From Phycomyces blakesleeanus NRRL 1555(-) (lineage: Eukaryota; Mucoromycota; Mucoromycetes; Mucorales; Phycomycetaceae), in the NCBI RefSeq assembly GCF_001638985.1, contig NW_017265151.1, positions 1,053,505-1,117,504 of the forward strand: 64,000 nt of DNA, in the 5' to 3' direction. Every line of letters begins with the position of its first letter. Within the stretch, counting starts at the first letter, position 1. The notes beneath the pieces were generated by a model. It was not told the DNA's origin. It did no database searches and worked only from the letters and a program-made list of their open reading frames with translations. Both the position numbers and the translations under genes were made by a program. Below, in pieces: positions 24,633-35,810 of the stretch.

Positions 24633-25796
24633 CCCGGTTAGAAGATAGGTTTAATACAAGAAGCTTGATCGCTTTTTCTTTGTTATTTGTCTTCTTTGAT
24701 TGACTTGGTAGTTAAAATGATAATAAGTTAATAAATTATATTGATAGATGTAATATTAATTTATAGTATATTTATTATTATTATAATTATTATTATAATT
24801 ATTATTATTTTGTGGTGGAGGGAGGAGACAGGAGAGAGGAAGATGAATACAGGAAAAAGGGAAAAGGGGTATTTCGGTCTTTTAAAATTTCATCTTCATG
24901 GATTAATTTTATGATCTTTTTCTTTTTCTACACTTTTTGGATCGATCCAATGAGCTCACTGAATATGGTTACAATATATCTATTGCCTTTTGAAAACATC
25001 ACACAATCCAAACTAAATAATTGAAGGTGGATTATGAATATTCAAGTAAGCTTATATAGTGGAAGCACTGTAATTTTGCTTATTATTTAATGACCCCAAC
25101 TATTAGCTTAATGATGTGCCTGATTGCCATCGTTTTCTTTTAAAGCATAGAATTTACAAAGGCATCAAACATGCATACTCGAGGCAAATAGGCGCCCTCA
25201 ATAGGATCGTATTAAGAAGAAACTTCCATAATATATAAAGGGTAACCCGTTTGTTTAGGTTTATGAAACTCTTTTATATTTTTATGATTTTCTTGATAGC
25301 TAGAAGTTTATTCGTGTAAACCTAAATGTTAATGATATGCCATTTGGCCCTTATTTTTTTACCTAATTTTCTATTGTATATCTCAATTGAGTACACAATT
25401 GCCATTGTGCGTAATATGTGCGAGGTCAATTCATTGGCTTACTTTAATATTATTATTGTACGGATGGCAAATACATTATCGGCAATGAATAACTCTTTTC
25501 GAGTAATTCTTCTTTGTCAAGATGATAGCCTTTAACAGATTTGACTCGAAGAGAAAAGTAGCCATATTTAAGATCTGATTTCCAATCTTTCTTTAGAGAA
25601 GAACTGTAACTTATGTTGCTGTAACCCTACAAAGGTAAACGTATAAAAATTGATGGTAAAAAGGGAGTAAATTAGAAAAAAATATGGTTTAGTTTTCTTT
25701 TGTCTACAATAGTAAAAGGATAGGAAGAAATTGAAGTTGGAATATAATACAAAGAAGAAGAAGAGAAAGAGAATAAAGTACTATTTGACCGAAAAT
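24633..25796. other. Intergenic, contains one copy of a dispersed repeat
   Basis: ATT/TTA triplet runs at 24760-24810 and repeat copy A at about 25256-25450. No gene supported. Confidence 0.5.
25256..25450. repeat. Dispersed repeat, copy A
   Basis: About 195 bp that is recognisably similar, in the same orientation, to 28033-28228. Shared strings include TTTATGAAACTCTTT, GCTAGAA, CGTGTAAAC, CCATTTGG and ACACAATT. On the minus strand both copies can be read as similar peptides beginning M-A/V-I-V, with IEI and LGK, so the repeat may have been coding once. The copies are diverged, so it is an old element. Confidence 0.65.
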
Positions 25797-27533
25797 TTAT
25801 AGAAAAAAAGCACACACACATACACCCTTAAAACCCCTCCACAAAACATCACTTTTTGCTATTTTCTTTACCATGATTTTATTCTCATCACTGTCAAAGT
25901 TCGTAACGTCTTGGAAGAATCTTTGAGCGTATTCAACCTCTCGTTTCCCAAGTTCCCATGCAAAATGTTTTGTCTCGCCCTTGCATATGTGATACCAGCT
26001 TGATCGTATAGGCTGTTGCTGGTTGGTCAAGTCTAATTGACTAACATCGATGTTATCCTCTTGTTTAATAACAAAATGCTTTACAAAGCCACGATATGTT
26101 CCTATACTATAGAGGATAAGTGTGTCCAACTGGGTGTACGGCATCTCAATAAAAATCTCCCTGTTTTTCGTAGATTCAGATATCTCAAACTCAACATGTT
26201 CTAATTTCATGAATAAAAGTTGCTTGCAACGGAAGGATAAATATTTAAAGATTGGCGTGGCCGTACGCAGATTATGTAGATTTAATCTTTGTAGAGGGTG
26301 TGGGTTGTGATTTGGCTTCTCAGAGATGCGTACTGAGGAAAAATGTATGTCCAATAATCGCAATGATGGACATTTATCTAGCATAACGTCGATTTCAATA
26401 CCACCGACGACCATGAAATGTAACTCGACCAGACATGGATATAAAGGTAATATACTCGGAATCTGTCCTTTATATGCGGGATTAACAGATTCGTGACCAA
26501 AATCTGCCCACAAAACCCTCAATGATTTTGGACTAAATTCAACGCAACTGTGTAAACTTCTTGTCCAAGCTCGGTCCCAGTGGATAACACGAATTTTAGC
26601 TCTTTCAACGTTTACGCCAAAGTGCCGAAGAGTGTCGTAGAATATAGAAAACGGCCAAGAATTATAATTTAACGGATCTAAGCTTATATTCTTTAAGCAA
26701 GGAAAGAATTGATCGAGTGTTGATAGTAGTCGTATATCTTTTTCATACGTTTTTTCATAGTAAGCTTCGCGCGTTCCATAAATGGTGCCATTGTTTTTAA
26801 ATTCCAGATGGTGTAAATTTGGGTATTTGAGCGCAAAGTAAAATACCCAGGAAGTGTCAATTTTATCATTATCAAATATTGCTTTTGTGACAGTACGTGC
26901 TGGTAAAACATGTCTTATATTATTCACCTCGTAATTCGATATTTTTATGTGCGCGAAATCAATGTTTAGATATTCCAGTTGTGGTGCCTTTAAGTGGAGT
27001 AATTCGATATCTAGCCACGAAACAGTGTTCCTGATATCAGAACTCTCTAACAGGTACTGATGGAGTAATGTGAGGTGAATAAGATGAGGTGATCCCGATA
27101 GGCTCGTAAAAACATCTTCCAATACAATGTCGCTTTGACAATGAAAACGTATTTCCAGATGCGACAAAAAATTCCAGATACTCCAATCAATTATCTCTGT
27201 AAAACTGCGGCGTCTATTTGGTTCATAGTATTTAAGACGTTTTATTCCACTGTAATTTTGCCGTAGTTTTGGGCGATATTCCATATCGATAATTGATCGA
27301 TCAGAAAGCCTTAGCTCACATACTCTATGCGCGTTATTTAAATATATGTTTTCCAGGTTGGATGTATCGCAAATGCGATCTGCTATTATCTGGAAGATAC
27401 CAAAGGAATACCAATGTGCGTTTAAAAATGGTTCTGTCCACTGTTTACAGACTAAGGCTCCGGTAAGTCTGCTATCATTCTCAACATGTGATGCGATAAG
27501 GGATACAACTTCGTATGGCAATTCTGATGCCAT
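25797..27533 (-). CDS. F-box / leucine-rich protein, single exon
   Basis: Frame of 578 residues starting MASELPYEVVSLIASHV. Residues about 3-45 fit an F-box (LPYEVVSLI then LTGALVCKQWTEPFLNAHW), which would bind Skp1 in an SCF ubiquitin ligase. The rest has irregular leucine-rich stretches (LSHLEIRFH, LIHLTLL, LEYLNIDF, LHHLEFKN, LRLLDIHFSS), typical of fungal F-box proteins where they recognise substrate. There is no intron. The last residues (GVCVCAFFL) come from a GT/CA-type simple sequence, so the true stop may have been displaced by a microsatellite or a small unseen exon may exist. The start codon is the first ATG of the frame and directly begins the F-box. Confidence 0.8.
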   Translation of the reverse strand: MASELPYEVVSLIASHVENDSRLTGALVCKQWTEPFLNAHWYSFGIFQIIADRICDTSNLENIYLNNAHRVCELRLSDRSIIDMEYRPKLRQNYSGIKRLKYYEPNRRRSFTEIIDWSIWNFLSHLEIRFHCQSDIVLEDVFTSLSGSPHLIHLTLLHQYLLESSDIRNTVSWLDIELLHLKAPQLEYLNIDFAHIKISNYEVNNIRHVLPARTVTKAIFDNDKIDTSWVFYFALKYPNLHHLEFKNNGTIYGTREAYYEKTYEKDIRLLSTLDQFFPCLKNISLDPLNYNSWPFSIFYDTLRHFGVNVERAKIRVIHWDRAWTRSLHSCVEFSPKSLRVLWADFGHESVNPAYKGQIPSILPLYPCLVELHFMVVGGIEIDVMLDKCPSLRLLDIHFSSVRISEKPNHNPHPLQRLNLHNLRTATPIFKYLSFRCKQLLFMKLEHVEFEISESTKNREIFIEMPYTQLDTLILYSIGTYRGFVKHFVIKQEDNIDVSQLDLTNQQQPIRSSWYHICKGETKHFAWELGKREVEYAQRFFQDVTNFDSDENKIMVKKIAKSDVLWRGFKGVCVCAFFL

Positions 27534-27967
27534 TGCAACTAAGGGAGATAGAGAAAAATAAAATAAGAAAGAGAGAAAGAGAGAAATAAAGGGAAGGGCG
27601 TATTATAAGTATCAATGATCTAAAATATTTTATCCTTTTTAATATTTTTTTTTAAAAAAAAAGTCAAAAAAGAAAGCATTGTATACCATGAAACGTTGTA
27701 CATCTTTAAAGTCATGGCTTTTGGGTACGACATCAATTGCCTCGGACTTTTTTACCTTGATCAATGCCCAATAAAAACTTGTTTAAAATTCTGTCATCAT
27801 ATTTCCCTATTTTATAAACAGACTGCGCATTCATATAAGTCTTGATAGATAATACACGATTTTCAATAATCAATAATCAATAAATATAAGATATATATTT
27901 ATTGGTAAAGTACTATTTTGTGGCAGCATTCATCTTGTTTATCTTTTCAAATATTTAGAGTGTACGC

Positions 27968-28006
27968 TTGTTCAAATAATATACAATCAGTATATTATTT
28001 GAACAA
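27968..28006. repeat. Perfect inverted repeat, 16-bp arms
   Basis: Arms 27968-27983 and 27991-28006 are exact reverse complements around a 7-base spacer. It lies just before dispersed repeat copy B, so it may mark an element end or a hairpin. Confidence 0.85.
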
Positions 28007-28032
28007 ATACAAAGTATACTGTAGCCTACTTG

Positions 28033-28228
28033 TCTTGGTTTATGAAACTCTTTCATATTTTTATAATAATCTTGATGGCTAGAATTTTACTCGTGTAAAC
28101 TCAGATACTATATGATGTACCATTTGGTCCCTGATTTTACCTAACTCTCTACTGTCTATTTCAATTGGACACACAATTACCATTGTATAAATGTGCGAGA
28201 GAGTCAGTAATTCTCTTATTAAACTTAG
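28033..28228. repeat. Dispersed repeat, copy B
   Basis: Second copy of the repeat described at 25256-25450, in the same orientation. The minus-strand reading is more intact here (IVCPIEIDSRELGK then HHIVSEFTRVKF before a stop), which suggests a decayed coding element. Confidence 0.65.
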
Positions 28229-28529
28229 ATTTGCTTCTGATATATCGTATTTAATTATACCTTTCTGTTTTCCTGTTAAAATTTATCTGACAGGAATTCA
28301 AACCGAGTATCTGACATTTATGTTTTACGAAGACGGGTAAGGCTATATCATAAACGTCATCTCTAATGGGAGAACTGTTCACTCGGAATAATACATTTCT
28401 GAACTCACTTTTCTTTCTTTTCTTTTTTTTAAAAAACAAAAGGTTAAATCTAATGCCAATTCACTCAAATTTTGGAGCGCTGAAGTCAGAATAGAGTCCT
28501 TACAATATTGGTTTATCGAGGCCCGTGTA

Positions 28530-28790
28530 TAAACATTTAACAAAATGAGTATACAGACCCTTTAGATCCTTTCGGATATAGATAATCTCATACCTCACTA
28601 ACTATAGTGATCATTTGTTCTACTTTACCCAGAAAGCATAATACTTCGCTTAGCTTTTAACTCTTGATAAACTGACCAGAATTGCTCAATTAGATTCAAC
28701 TCGGAAAAAATACAAAATAAAATGATATCGAATTCGATATTCTCAAGAATAAATATACCTTTCTGTATTAGTTGATCTATGAATAAGAGA
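28530..28790 (-). mobile_element. Degenerate Tc1/mariner transposase C-terminal remnant
   Basis: On the minus strand the reading FIDQLIQKGIFILENIE is followed by SELNLIEQFWSVYQELKAK and a stop. This matches the C-terminal part of Tc1/mariner transposases, where the third catalytic residue lies in the motif YSPELNPIEQFW. Here Pro of NPIE is Leu but the Glu is kept. Beyond the stop the peptide THFVKCLYTGL may be the eroded tail. No N-terminal part is readable. It is opposite in orientation to the remnant at 20.86-21.84 kb. Confidence 0.55.
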
Positions 28791-30173
28791 AGTGCTTATT
28801 AATTAATACTTGGCCTTACCATTGATATCCTACTGAAGTGATCTAACATACTGTAGGTTATGTTACTATCCTTTGGACTTGTGTGTGTGTGTAGGTTAAA
28901 CCTGCCTAAACAATAAATATTACTCCACTCTATTACATGACTAGCATTTTTCTGTTTTGTTCCGTTAGAAGCCATATATATTCATCCAATGAAAAGATAT
29001 TCGTAGACAGAGAGAATTCAGTATAAAAGAAAAGCAGATAACAATTCTCCTTTTTCTTCCTCATCTTCTTATTTTTGAAAGAGTTTATTGAATTGTAATA
29101 CTCATTTCTGATACTTATACTTCTTTCATTAATCATATAGGATTCATGGGCGTATAGAAGATCCAATAAAAGAAAGTACAAAAGTACATTTTGCAGAGAT
29201 ATATTCAAATAACATTTATTTAAATATGCATGTTAATTTACCTAAGCATCTCGTTAATTTGTCCCTGATAATAATAACAATAGTAATAATGTCATCTCAA
29301 GGGTATTGCCGGTATCGGGTTGATAGCAAATCCCTGAACAATGAATCGAGACTTTTTGACAAGTCTTTTTCTTTTAAGCAGATCTATCTAATCAAATCCT
29401 TGTCACTGAGAATAAAATACGGTCTACCTTCAAGCCAAAGACATTCAGGTTACAGCGATAAGTCCATTAAGTGAAGACAGTAAATAAGAAGAGCAACCAC
29501 AGGGTTATTTCAAGTTAGAAAAGAGAGAAGATCGCCTCAAATTATTTCAAGAAAAAGTGTAAACCATCACATAATTTTTGAAAAGGTACACCAAAACCTA
29601 CACCCACATAGATATGTGGATATAAATATGTACGTATATATATATATATATATATATATATTAAGTATTCAATTTATTTATTTAATATAAGCAAAGCATA
29701 TAAGATACATGAATATTCACTTATATACTTGCCGAGTAAAGAATAAAGAAAAAGTACATCTCATAAAGAGTATTGAATTGGAATACGATATATAGAGCCA
29801 CACTGTATATATAAAAGGGTACAGAACAGATATAATAAGCCTAGGGTAATATCCCGTAGAATTTTCATACACACATATAATGATAATATTACTGATACTA
29901 ATATTACTAATAAGCAAAAGATCCACCTCTGTCTGTCTGTCTGTCGGTCTGTATTGTACGTCTGTCTACCTCTATTTCTCTATCTCAATTTCCATTCCTG
30001 GTGACTGGGGAAGGAACACAATTTCTCTAGTAGATATATGCTTTTTTTTGTCCAGTTTTTCATTTAATTTAATTTCTTTTTTCTTTTTCTTTCTCCTTAT
30101 CGCCCTGCTTTATAAAACCAAATAAGAGGAAAAAAAACTATAAAGCAAAAGAGAGAGAAAGAGAAAAGAAAGA

Positions 30174-33100
30174 ATGGGGTCATTGAACAAAGAGAACAAA
30201 AGTACACCAGGGAATGTCCAGGGTCAAAGTCAAAGTCAAAGTCAAAGTCAGAGTCAAAATCAAAATCAAACTCAAGGCCAAGAACTTGAATCGCAACTAC
30301 ATGCCGATGATTCCATGCCTATCCGACCATCTCTAGACCAGAATATCGACCAACAAATCGCAGCAATTCTCGTCGTTGGTTTCCATCACGCATATGGACC
30401 CATTGTTGAATTTTGTTTACCGCCATTACCACAAAGCGATCACAGTCCTGACAATTTGGACGATGCTAATGGCTTGGGCCAGAACCAGACATCACTAGAG
30501 AAACTAGAACTCCCAGAAGAATGGAGCTTTTTACCTTTTCTTGCTTTACCAGGTAATAATAATAGTAAGAATAAGAATAATAGTCTTAGTAGCAGAAACG
30601 TAGCCAAAAAAGAAAAAGAAAAAGAAGAAAAGAAGAAAGGGGGTTTATTTGTGATATGATGTTGCTGACATATTGAGTGTCTTTTTTTCTTCTTTCTTTT
30701 TTGGTTGTTTGGTGGGTCGGTTTTATAGATGGAGCTCATCAAAAGGATGAGGATTTTGCCTATTTTCACCTTCCACCTGTTCCAGGATGGTCTGTGGCGG
30801 AGACTACTTTATTTGGCATATCCTGCAATAGACAGATACCAGCAAAGGTACGCTACATACGTATATTTTATGAATATAAAATATCAATATATACGAAAAA
30901 TGAATAAAAGAAAGAAAAAAGCATGGAAAGAATTATGATTGAATAAAAATGAGGATCTGATTATTATTTTTTGTTAAATTTTTAAGGATCTTCTTGTTAC
31001 AACCCCTGATATTACAAGATCCATTGTTCAAAAGGCAGTAGTTGTTTTAGCACGACAGGTAAAGTAAAACAAAGCAAAAAGTAAAAGAGAGATGTTGTAA
31101 AGAAGCCCGTGAAATTGATACTCACACAAATATATATATATTACTTTAATTTGGTAATGTTGGGGAAAGTAGCCGATTTTTGGACCTCTGCGACAAAAAC
31201 TTGCAGTAATTACGGCCGCTTGGTTCAATCAAAGAGATTTTACACAGATTGGAATATTATATGTAAGATTATATATATAAAGGATTTGCAATATTGCGCT
31301 GGACTCACAGACTAATAAATGCATATGTTTGCCTATTGTGTGTACAAAGAATTTATACAACAGTTTAAACAATACCTTTTATGGCCCAATTGACGATTCA
31401 ACACTGTACATGGGTGAGAACTCATAAATAGGCGAAATTTGTGTATCCTATCCTAGCCTATATTATACTAGATATCTTACATAGACTGTTGGATGCTTTG
31501 TAGGAACATCTCTACGTGAACTTTTGCATAGATTTAAAGGAAAGACTCTTATGCTCCTCAAACTATTGCTACTAGAGAAAAAGGTAATGATCTGCAAATA
31601 AACCAAAGAAAAAGAAGAAAAAGAAGAAGAAAAAATTATAATTTGGGTGTACTAATATATCAAGAGGTCACCATAAGATCCTATTCTATGGTTATCCTGT
31701 AGAGATTCTATGCACCTTTCAATATTCTTTGATATCTCTTATACCAGGTAAGGTAGTCGGTCTATCAGACATGCCTCATTTATTGATTTATCCATATATG
31801 CAATCGACACCTATATCTCTTATTTATCTATCTACTTATTTTTATTAGGGTTATTACGCTGTCTACAGGATGCTGGGGCACCCGATCTCGATACTGCAGA
31901 GAGTACATTAGAAATTACAGAAGCACGTGAACTTGCGAATGGCACCAAAGAAAGCTTATTACGCTATATGGGACTCCCTTTACGTATTTTTGAAAAAGTA
32001 AGGTACATACGAAGAATGTATTGGATTTGATATTGACTTTTTTTTTGTAATTGGAATTGCAATTGTGTGTATGTGTGTGGGTGTGTGCAATCGTGTGCAT
32101 GGGATTTAGGGTTCATTCTTTCAACCTTATTTGCCACTACAGCAAATTGAAATGCTTTCATCCGAGAAAACAAGATCTTACCTTGTTGGCACGACAAACC
32201 AAATATTTTTTCGCCATAAAAATGATACCAATATTGATGTACTTGTTAACGTAAGTTTATTAAAGATTCCAAGCTTTTACATATTTATATATAATTTATC
32301 TATGAAAAGAAAGAAAGGGAAGCTCATGTTACATTTTTAAAAGGTTGAGACCGGAACCATAGAATTTTATAATCAACAACTGGCATCTGTTGTGAACCCT
32401 ACTATGGCTGATCGTAGATGGACAGAGAAGATTGTCAAGGTGGTCAATAGTACCTGGGATCCGAATGGTAGGACTAAAGTTTTTTTTTGGGTTTACATGT
32501 TTGTTAGTTGTCTTGTTATATATGGGTGAAAAAAGAGAGCAAGTATATATATATATATATTGAAGACTTTTGTTATTGTGAATAGATCCAGCAAGACCAC
32601 TCAAAAATACGTTTTATGGATCGGACGATTATTTGAGAGCACGTTTTGAAGAATATGTGCTCTCGTTGCTTTCCAGTATGAAACATGCACAGGCATCCAG
32701 TAATTTTTCTGACAATAGCAGAGGAATGCATCATTCTGACTCTTCATCTGAAGAGGTTATGAGAGATGATGATAGAGGTAGTCTATCGTAGTCTATTGTG
32801 ATTTATTTAGCTAACAAGATGATCAAATAGAACGGAACTATCTTTCAGACTATGGAATGTCGTGGATAATGGCATGGCGAGAAACGAACAACTTTAGAAT
32901 TTGGAACAAATACACAGATCATGAAATATATGAGATTGTAGAGCCTGGGTAAGATTTTTATTTTTATTTTTATCTTTATCATATTATATATATATATATA
33001 TATATCTTATTCTTTAAGCATTGCTTTCTTTATTCTGTAGTCATCCAGGCATGGGAAATATTTCTATTAACGATATCCAAAATACACTGTCAAAGTAAGA

Positions 33101-34424
33101 AGAAAAACTAGAGAGATTGTATTAATAGTGAGTGGTAGTGGTAATGGTAGTGGTAGTATCTTTAGCTTGTGGTAAAAGAAAGAACAAAAGAGGGAGGAAA
33201 CCCAATTCAGTCAAGATCAATTGGACAAAAACTTTTACTCTTTTTCCTTCCTTTCCTCACATACCCACATACCCACCTACCCACCTACAACCACTTCTCC
33301 CAACTTTGTTTGATTCTAGTCGATTGAAGGACCTTCAGCTGCGACAAAACCTTGCACCGCTAAGGCAGACCTTCTCCAAAGCAATGTCTGGTGGTGCAAA
33401 GGCTGTTTCGACAGGAAGATCGAGGTTCTTAAAGGGTATGGATGCCTTGTGGACAGAATTTGAACGCGGACCTCAAGATGAGATAAATAATAACTCACAT
33501 TACACCAATTCGGAATCAGGTAAGAGATATAAAGATAAGATATATGGGATATATGGATATAATATATATGAGCTCTTGAGGCAATTTGATTAGTTGGGGG
33601 GTATATCTATGTGTATATAAATAAAGAAGAAAGAATCTTGTTTTAATGATATGATATTATGATATGATACGATATGATATTATGATATGGTGATATGATA
33701 TGATATATACACACACAAACGCAGATACTGTGCTATCCCAACCAATAACTCAAATTAAACGTGCTAATGAAAGAAACGACGAGATAATACAAGTAAATCC
33801 TCCCTTGCTTGAGTCTACGTCTCAGCAGGCAGGTCGTATATTATCAAGTTTTTCCTCTTTCTTGAGTCGTAAACAAAAAGAGTTTACTCAGGCTATGGAT
33901 GTAAGCTTTATTTTTTCATTTATATATTTTATAAAAAAATACTTTTTTTGTGTATTTTATTGTTAATTAAAAATAATAATAACAATAATAATAATAAACC
34001 AAAATGCTGATTTTACTCTATGCTATTTCTCTCTTTCTCTCTCTCTTTGCATTATTACTATTAGGAATCTGTAGCTGAGCCTGGTAGTTCTGGTAGAACC
34101 AACAGAGACGTAATGCCAAGAGGTGTGTCTCGAGCGGAATCACCAATGATATCTGCTATTAGTGATGACGACAATACATCTGCATTTGTAGATGTCGGCG
34201 CAATGTACCCTTTTACTCTGCCTCATCCTATCCTGAGAGAACCCACTGGCTCTACTGTAGCCAGCAGCAGACAAATGGCCAGCAGCATAAATAGTGACAG
34301 AGGAGCGAGTAGCGGAGAAACAACAACAACAACAACAGCAGGAGGAGGAGGAGGAGGAGGAGGAGTTGGCACTTTTGGAAACTCACCTGACCAGGCTGAT
34401 GAGGGAAATGAGCGGAGAAGATAA
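30174..34424 (+). CDS. AVL9: Avl9 homologue (late secretory pathway), 16 exons
   Basis: Exons: 30174-30552, 30729-30847, 30987-31058, 31173-31262, 31350-31413, 31504-31583, 31678-31747, 31849-31997, 32110-32250, 32344-32467, 32586-32777, 32831-32948, 33041-33094, 33320-33519, 33725-33900, 34065-34424. All are GT-AG and in phase, giving 795 residues. After a Gln/Ser-rich leader come the Avl9 landmarks VVGFHHAYGPIVEF, EWSFLPFLALPDGAH, YFHLPPVPG, FGISCNRQI, PIFGPLRQKL, LMLLKLLLLEKK, SLISLIPGLL, PYLPLQQIEML, YLVGTTNQIFF and DRRWTE. These form the DENN-related fold of the family. Known role: yeast Avl9 is needed for Golgi-derived exocytic vesicle traffic. The C-terminal region is low-complexity with a Thr run and a Gly run (about 34320-34365). 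TMA7 starts 94 bp after the stop on the same strand. Confidence 0.93.
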
Positions 34425-34518
34425 AATGCGCCACATTTTATTTATTTTATTTCACGCACATGCAATAAAACCAAAAATTTTCGAAAAGTTTGCGCTTCTT
34501 GTAAACCAATTTTGAATA

Positions 34519-35079
34519 ATGTCCGGAAGACAAGGTAAGCAGAAAATATACATACATAGATACATAGATACATAGACACGTACCAATATGTCTGTTCTTG
34601 AGTACAACAAAGTGTATTCTAGATATGTATACTGTTATTTCTACTTCTCCTATATATATATATATATATACTTATTGTAGATGATCTAAACCAAACTTTA
34701 AAACCAACAAACAATAATATAAACAAATAAAAATGTAAATAGGTGGAAAGCTTAAGCCTCTCAAGGCCCCCAAGAAGAAGCAGTTTGATGATGAAGACGT
34801 AAGGAATCTTATTGTGATGTCACCACTGTTGTAAAAGAACCTCGCATCTCACAATCAATGTAGGATGAAGATCTTGCTTTCAAGAAGAAGCAGATGGAAG
34901 AAAACAAGAAGTTGAAGGAAATGCAGGCCAAGGCTGCTGGCAAGGGTCCTCTTCGTAAGTTGATTGATCATTGCATGATCATTTGAGATTGTTGCTCTAA
35001 ACTGATTTTATTTATTATTTTTATGTATCATTTGCATCTTACAGTCAGCGGTGGTATCAAGAAGAGTGGAAAGAAGTAA
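34519..35079 (+). CDS. TMA7: Translation machinery-associated protein 7, four exons
   Basis: Exons 34519-34534, 34743-34798, 34864-34954, 35045-35079, GT-AG, joined to 65 residues. The first exon codes only MSGRQ plus one base. The protein reads MSGRQGGKLKPLKAPKK, then a DDEDDEDLAF acidic patch, a KKKQMEENKK charged helix, and ends LSGGIKKSGKK. This is the complete small, very charged TMA7/CCDC72 protein at its normal length. Known role: a ribosome-associated protein found with translation complexes in yeast; its precise action is not settled. It could not be seen as an ORF because the exons are 16-91 nt long. Confidence 0.95.
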
Positions 35080-35704
35080 AAGACCTCCCGCTTTCTCTTC
35101 TTTTTACTTTCTATTGGCTCTCTGTAACCTTGTCTCAAATCCCACATTTTATCTCAATACATAAAAGAAACTGATCGTGTTTCATTATCATCATTACAAT
35201 TTCCATTGATTGACATTGACATTATCATTATTTACATTTATATGATGTGTGTTATTGTTTGTTTGTTTATTCAATGAGTTGAAATTATTGATCAAGTAGT
35301 AAGCTTATTGTCAAGTGTATAAAGAAGAAAAGACAGAACAAAGGAAGGAAGAGTTTCTCTTGTGGGTATTATATGTATATATTTATATATACACAATTTA
35401 AAGTATGTCGTGGTTTAAGAGTCTTTGGGTCGTTAATAAAAGAAAAGAAAAGGAAAGATTAGTTGAACATATTTAGATGCGTAAAGAAGCTGGCATAATA
35501 TATTTAATAGGAACAAAATCAAATATCTTAAAACATGTTATATGTATGTGTATGTGTGTATATATAATTAGACTATTCTTATCTAAATTTCTTGCAATCG
35601 CACCCAATAAAGCGTATTGGATTATGATTATGTATAGCTCTTGTAATATACAAAAGGCAACAGAGTGAATAAAATAGAGATAGATAGAAGGAAAATGATA
35701 AGAA

Positions 35705-35730
35705 TCTACCAGATATTGATATCTGGTAGA
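35705..35730. repeat. Perfect hairpin, 12-bp arms
   Basis: Arms 35705-35716 and 35719-35730 are exact reverse complements around the dinucleotide TG. Confidence 0.85.
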
Positions 35731-35773
35731 CTAGGGCCTTTAAGAAATAACAGTACTAAAGCTAATAACGAAA

Positions 35774-35810
35774 ACATTGAGCAAAGATAATATATATCTT
35801 TGCTCAATGT
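35774..35810. repeat. Perfect hairpin, 16-bp arms
   Basis: Arms 35774-35789 and 35795-35810 are exact reverse complements around five A/T bases. The second hairpin within 110 bp. Confidence 0.85.

Larger units (their letters stand above)
27534..30173. other. Intergenic with transposon remnants
   Basis: Between the divergent F-box and AVL9 genes. It holds an inverted repeat (27968-28006), dispersed repeat copy B (28033-28228), a Tc1/mariner remnant (28530-28790), GT and TA tracts (28880-28893, 29637-29660) and a CTGT run (29932-29951). No intact gene. Confidence 0.5.

Noticed and set aside
34294..34515. Gln/Glu-rich frame inside the last AVL9 exon
   Set aside because: It is the ACA/GGA microsatellite of AVL9 read in another frame. 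The AVL9 frame is fixed by 15 upstream splice junctions.
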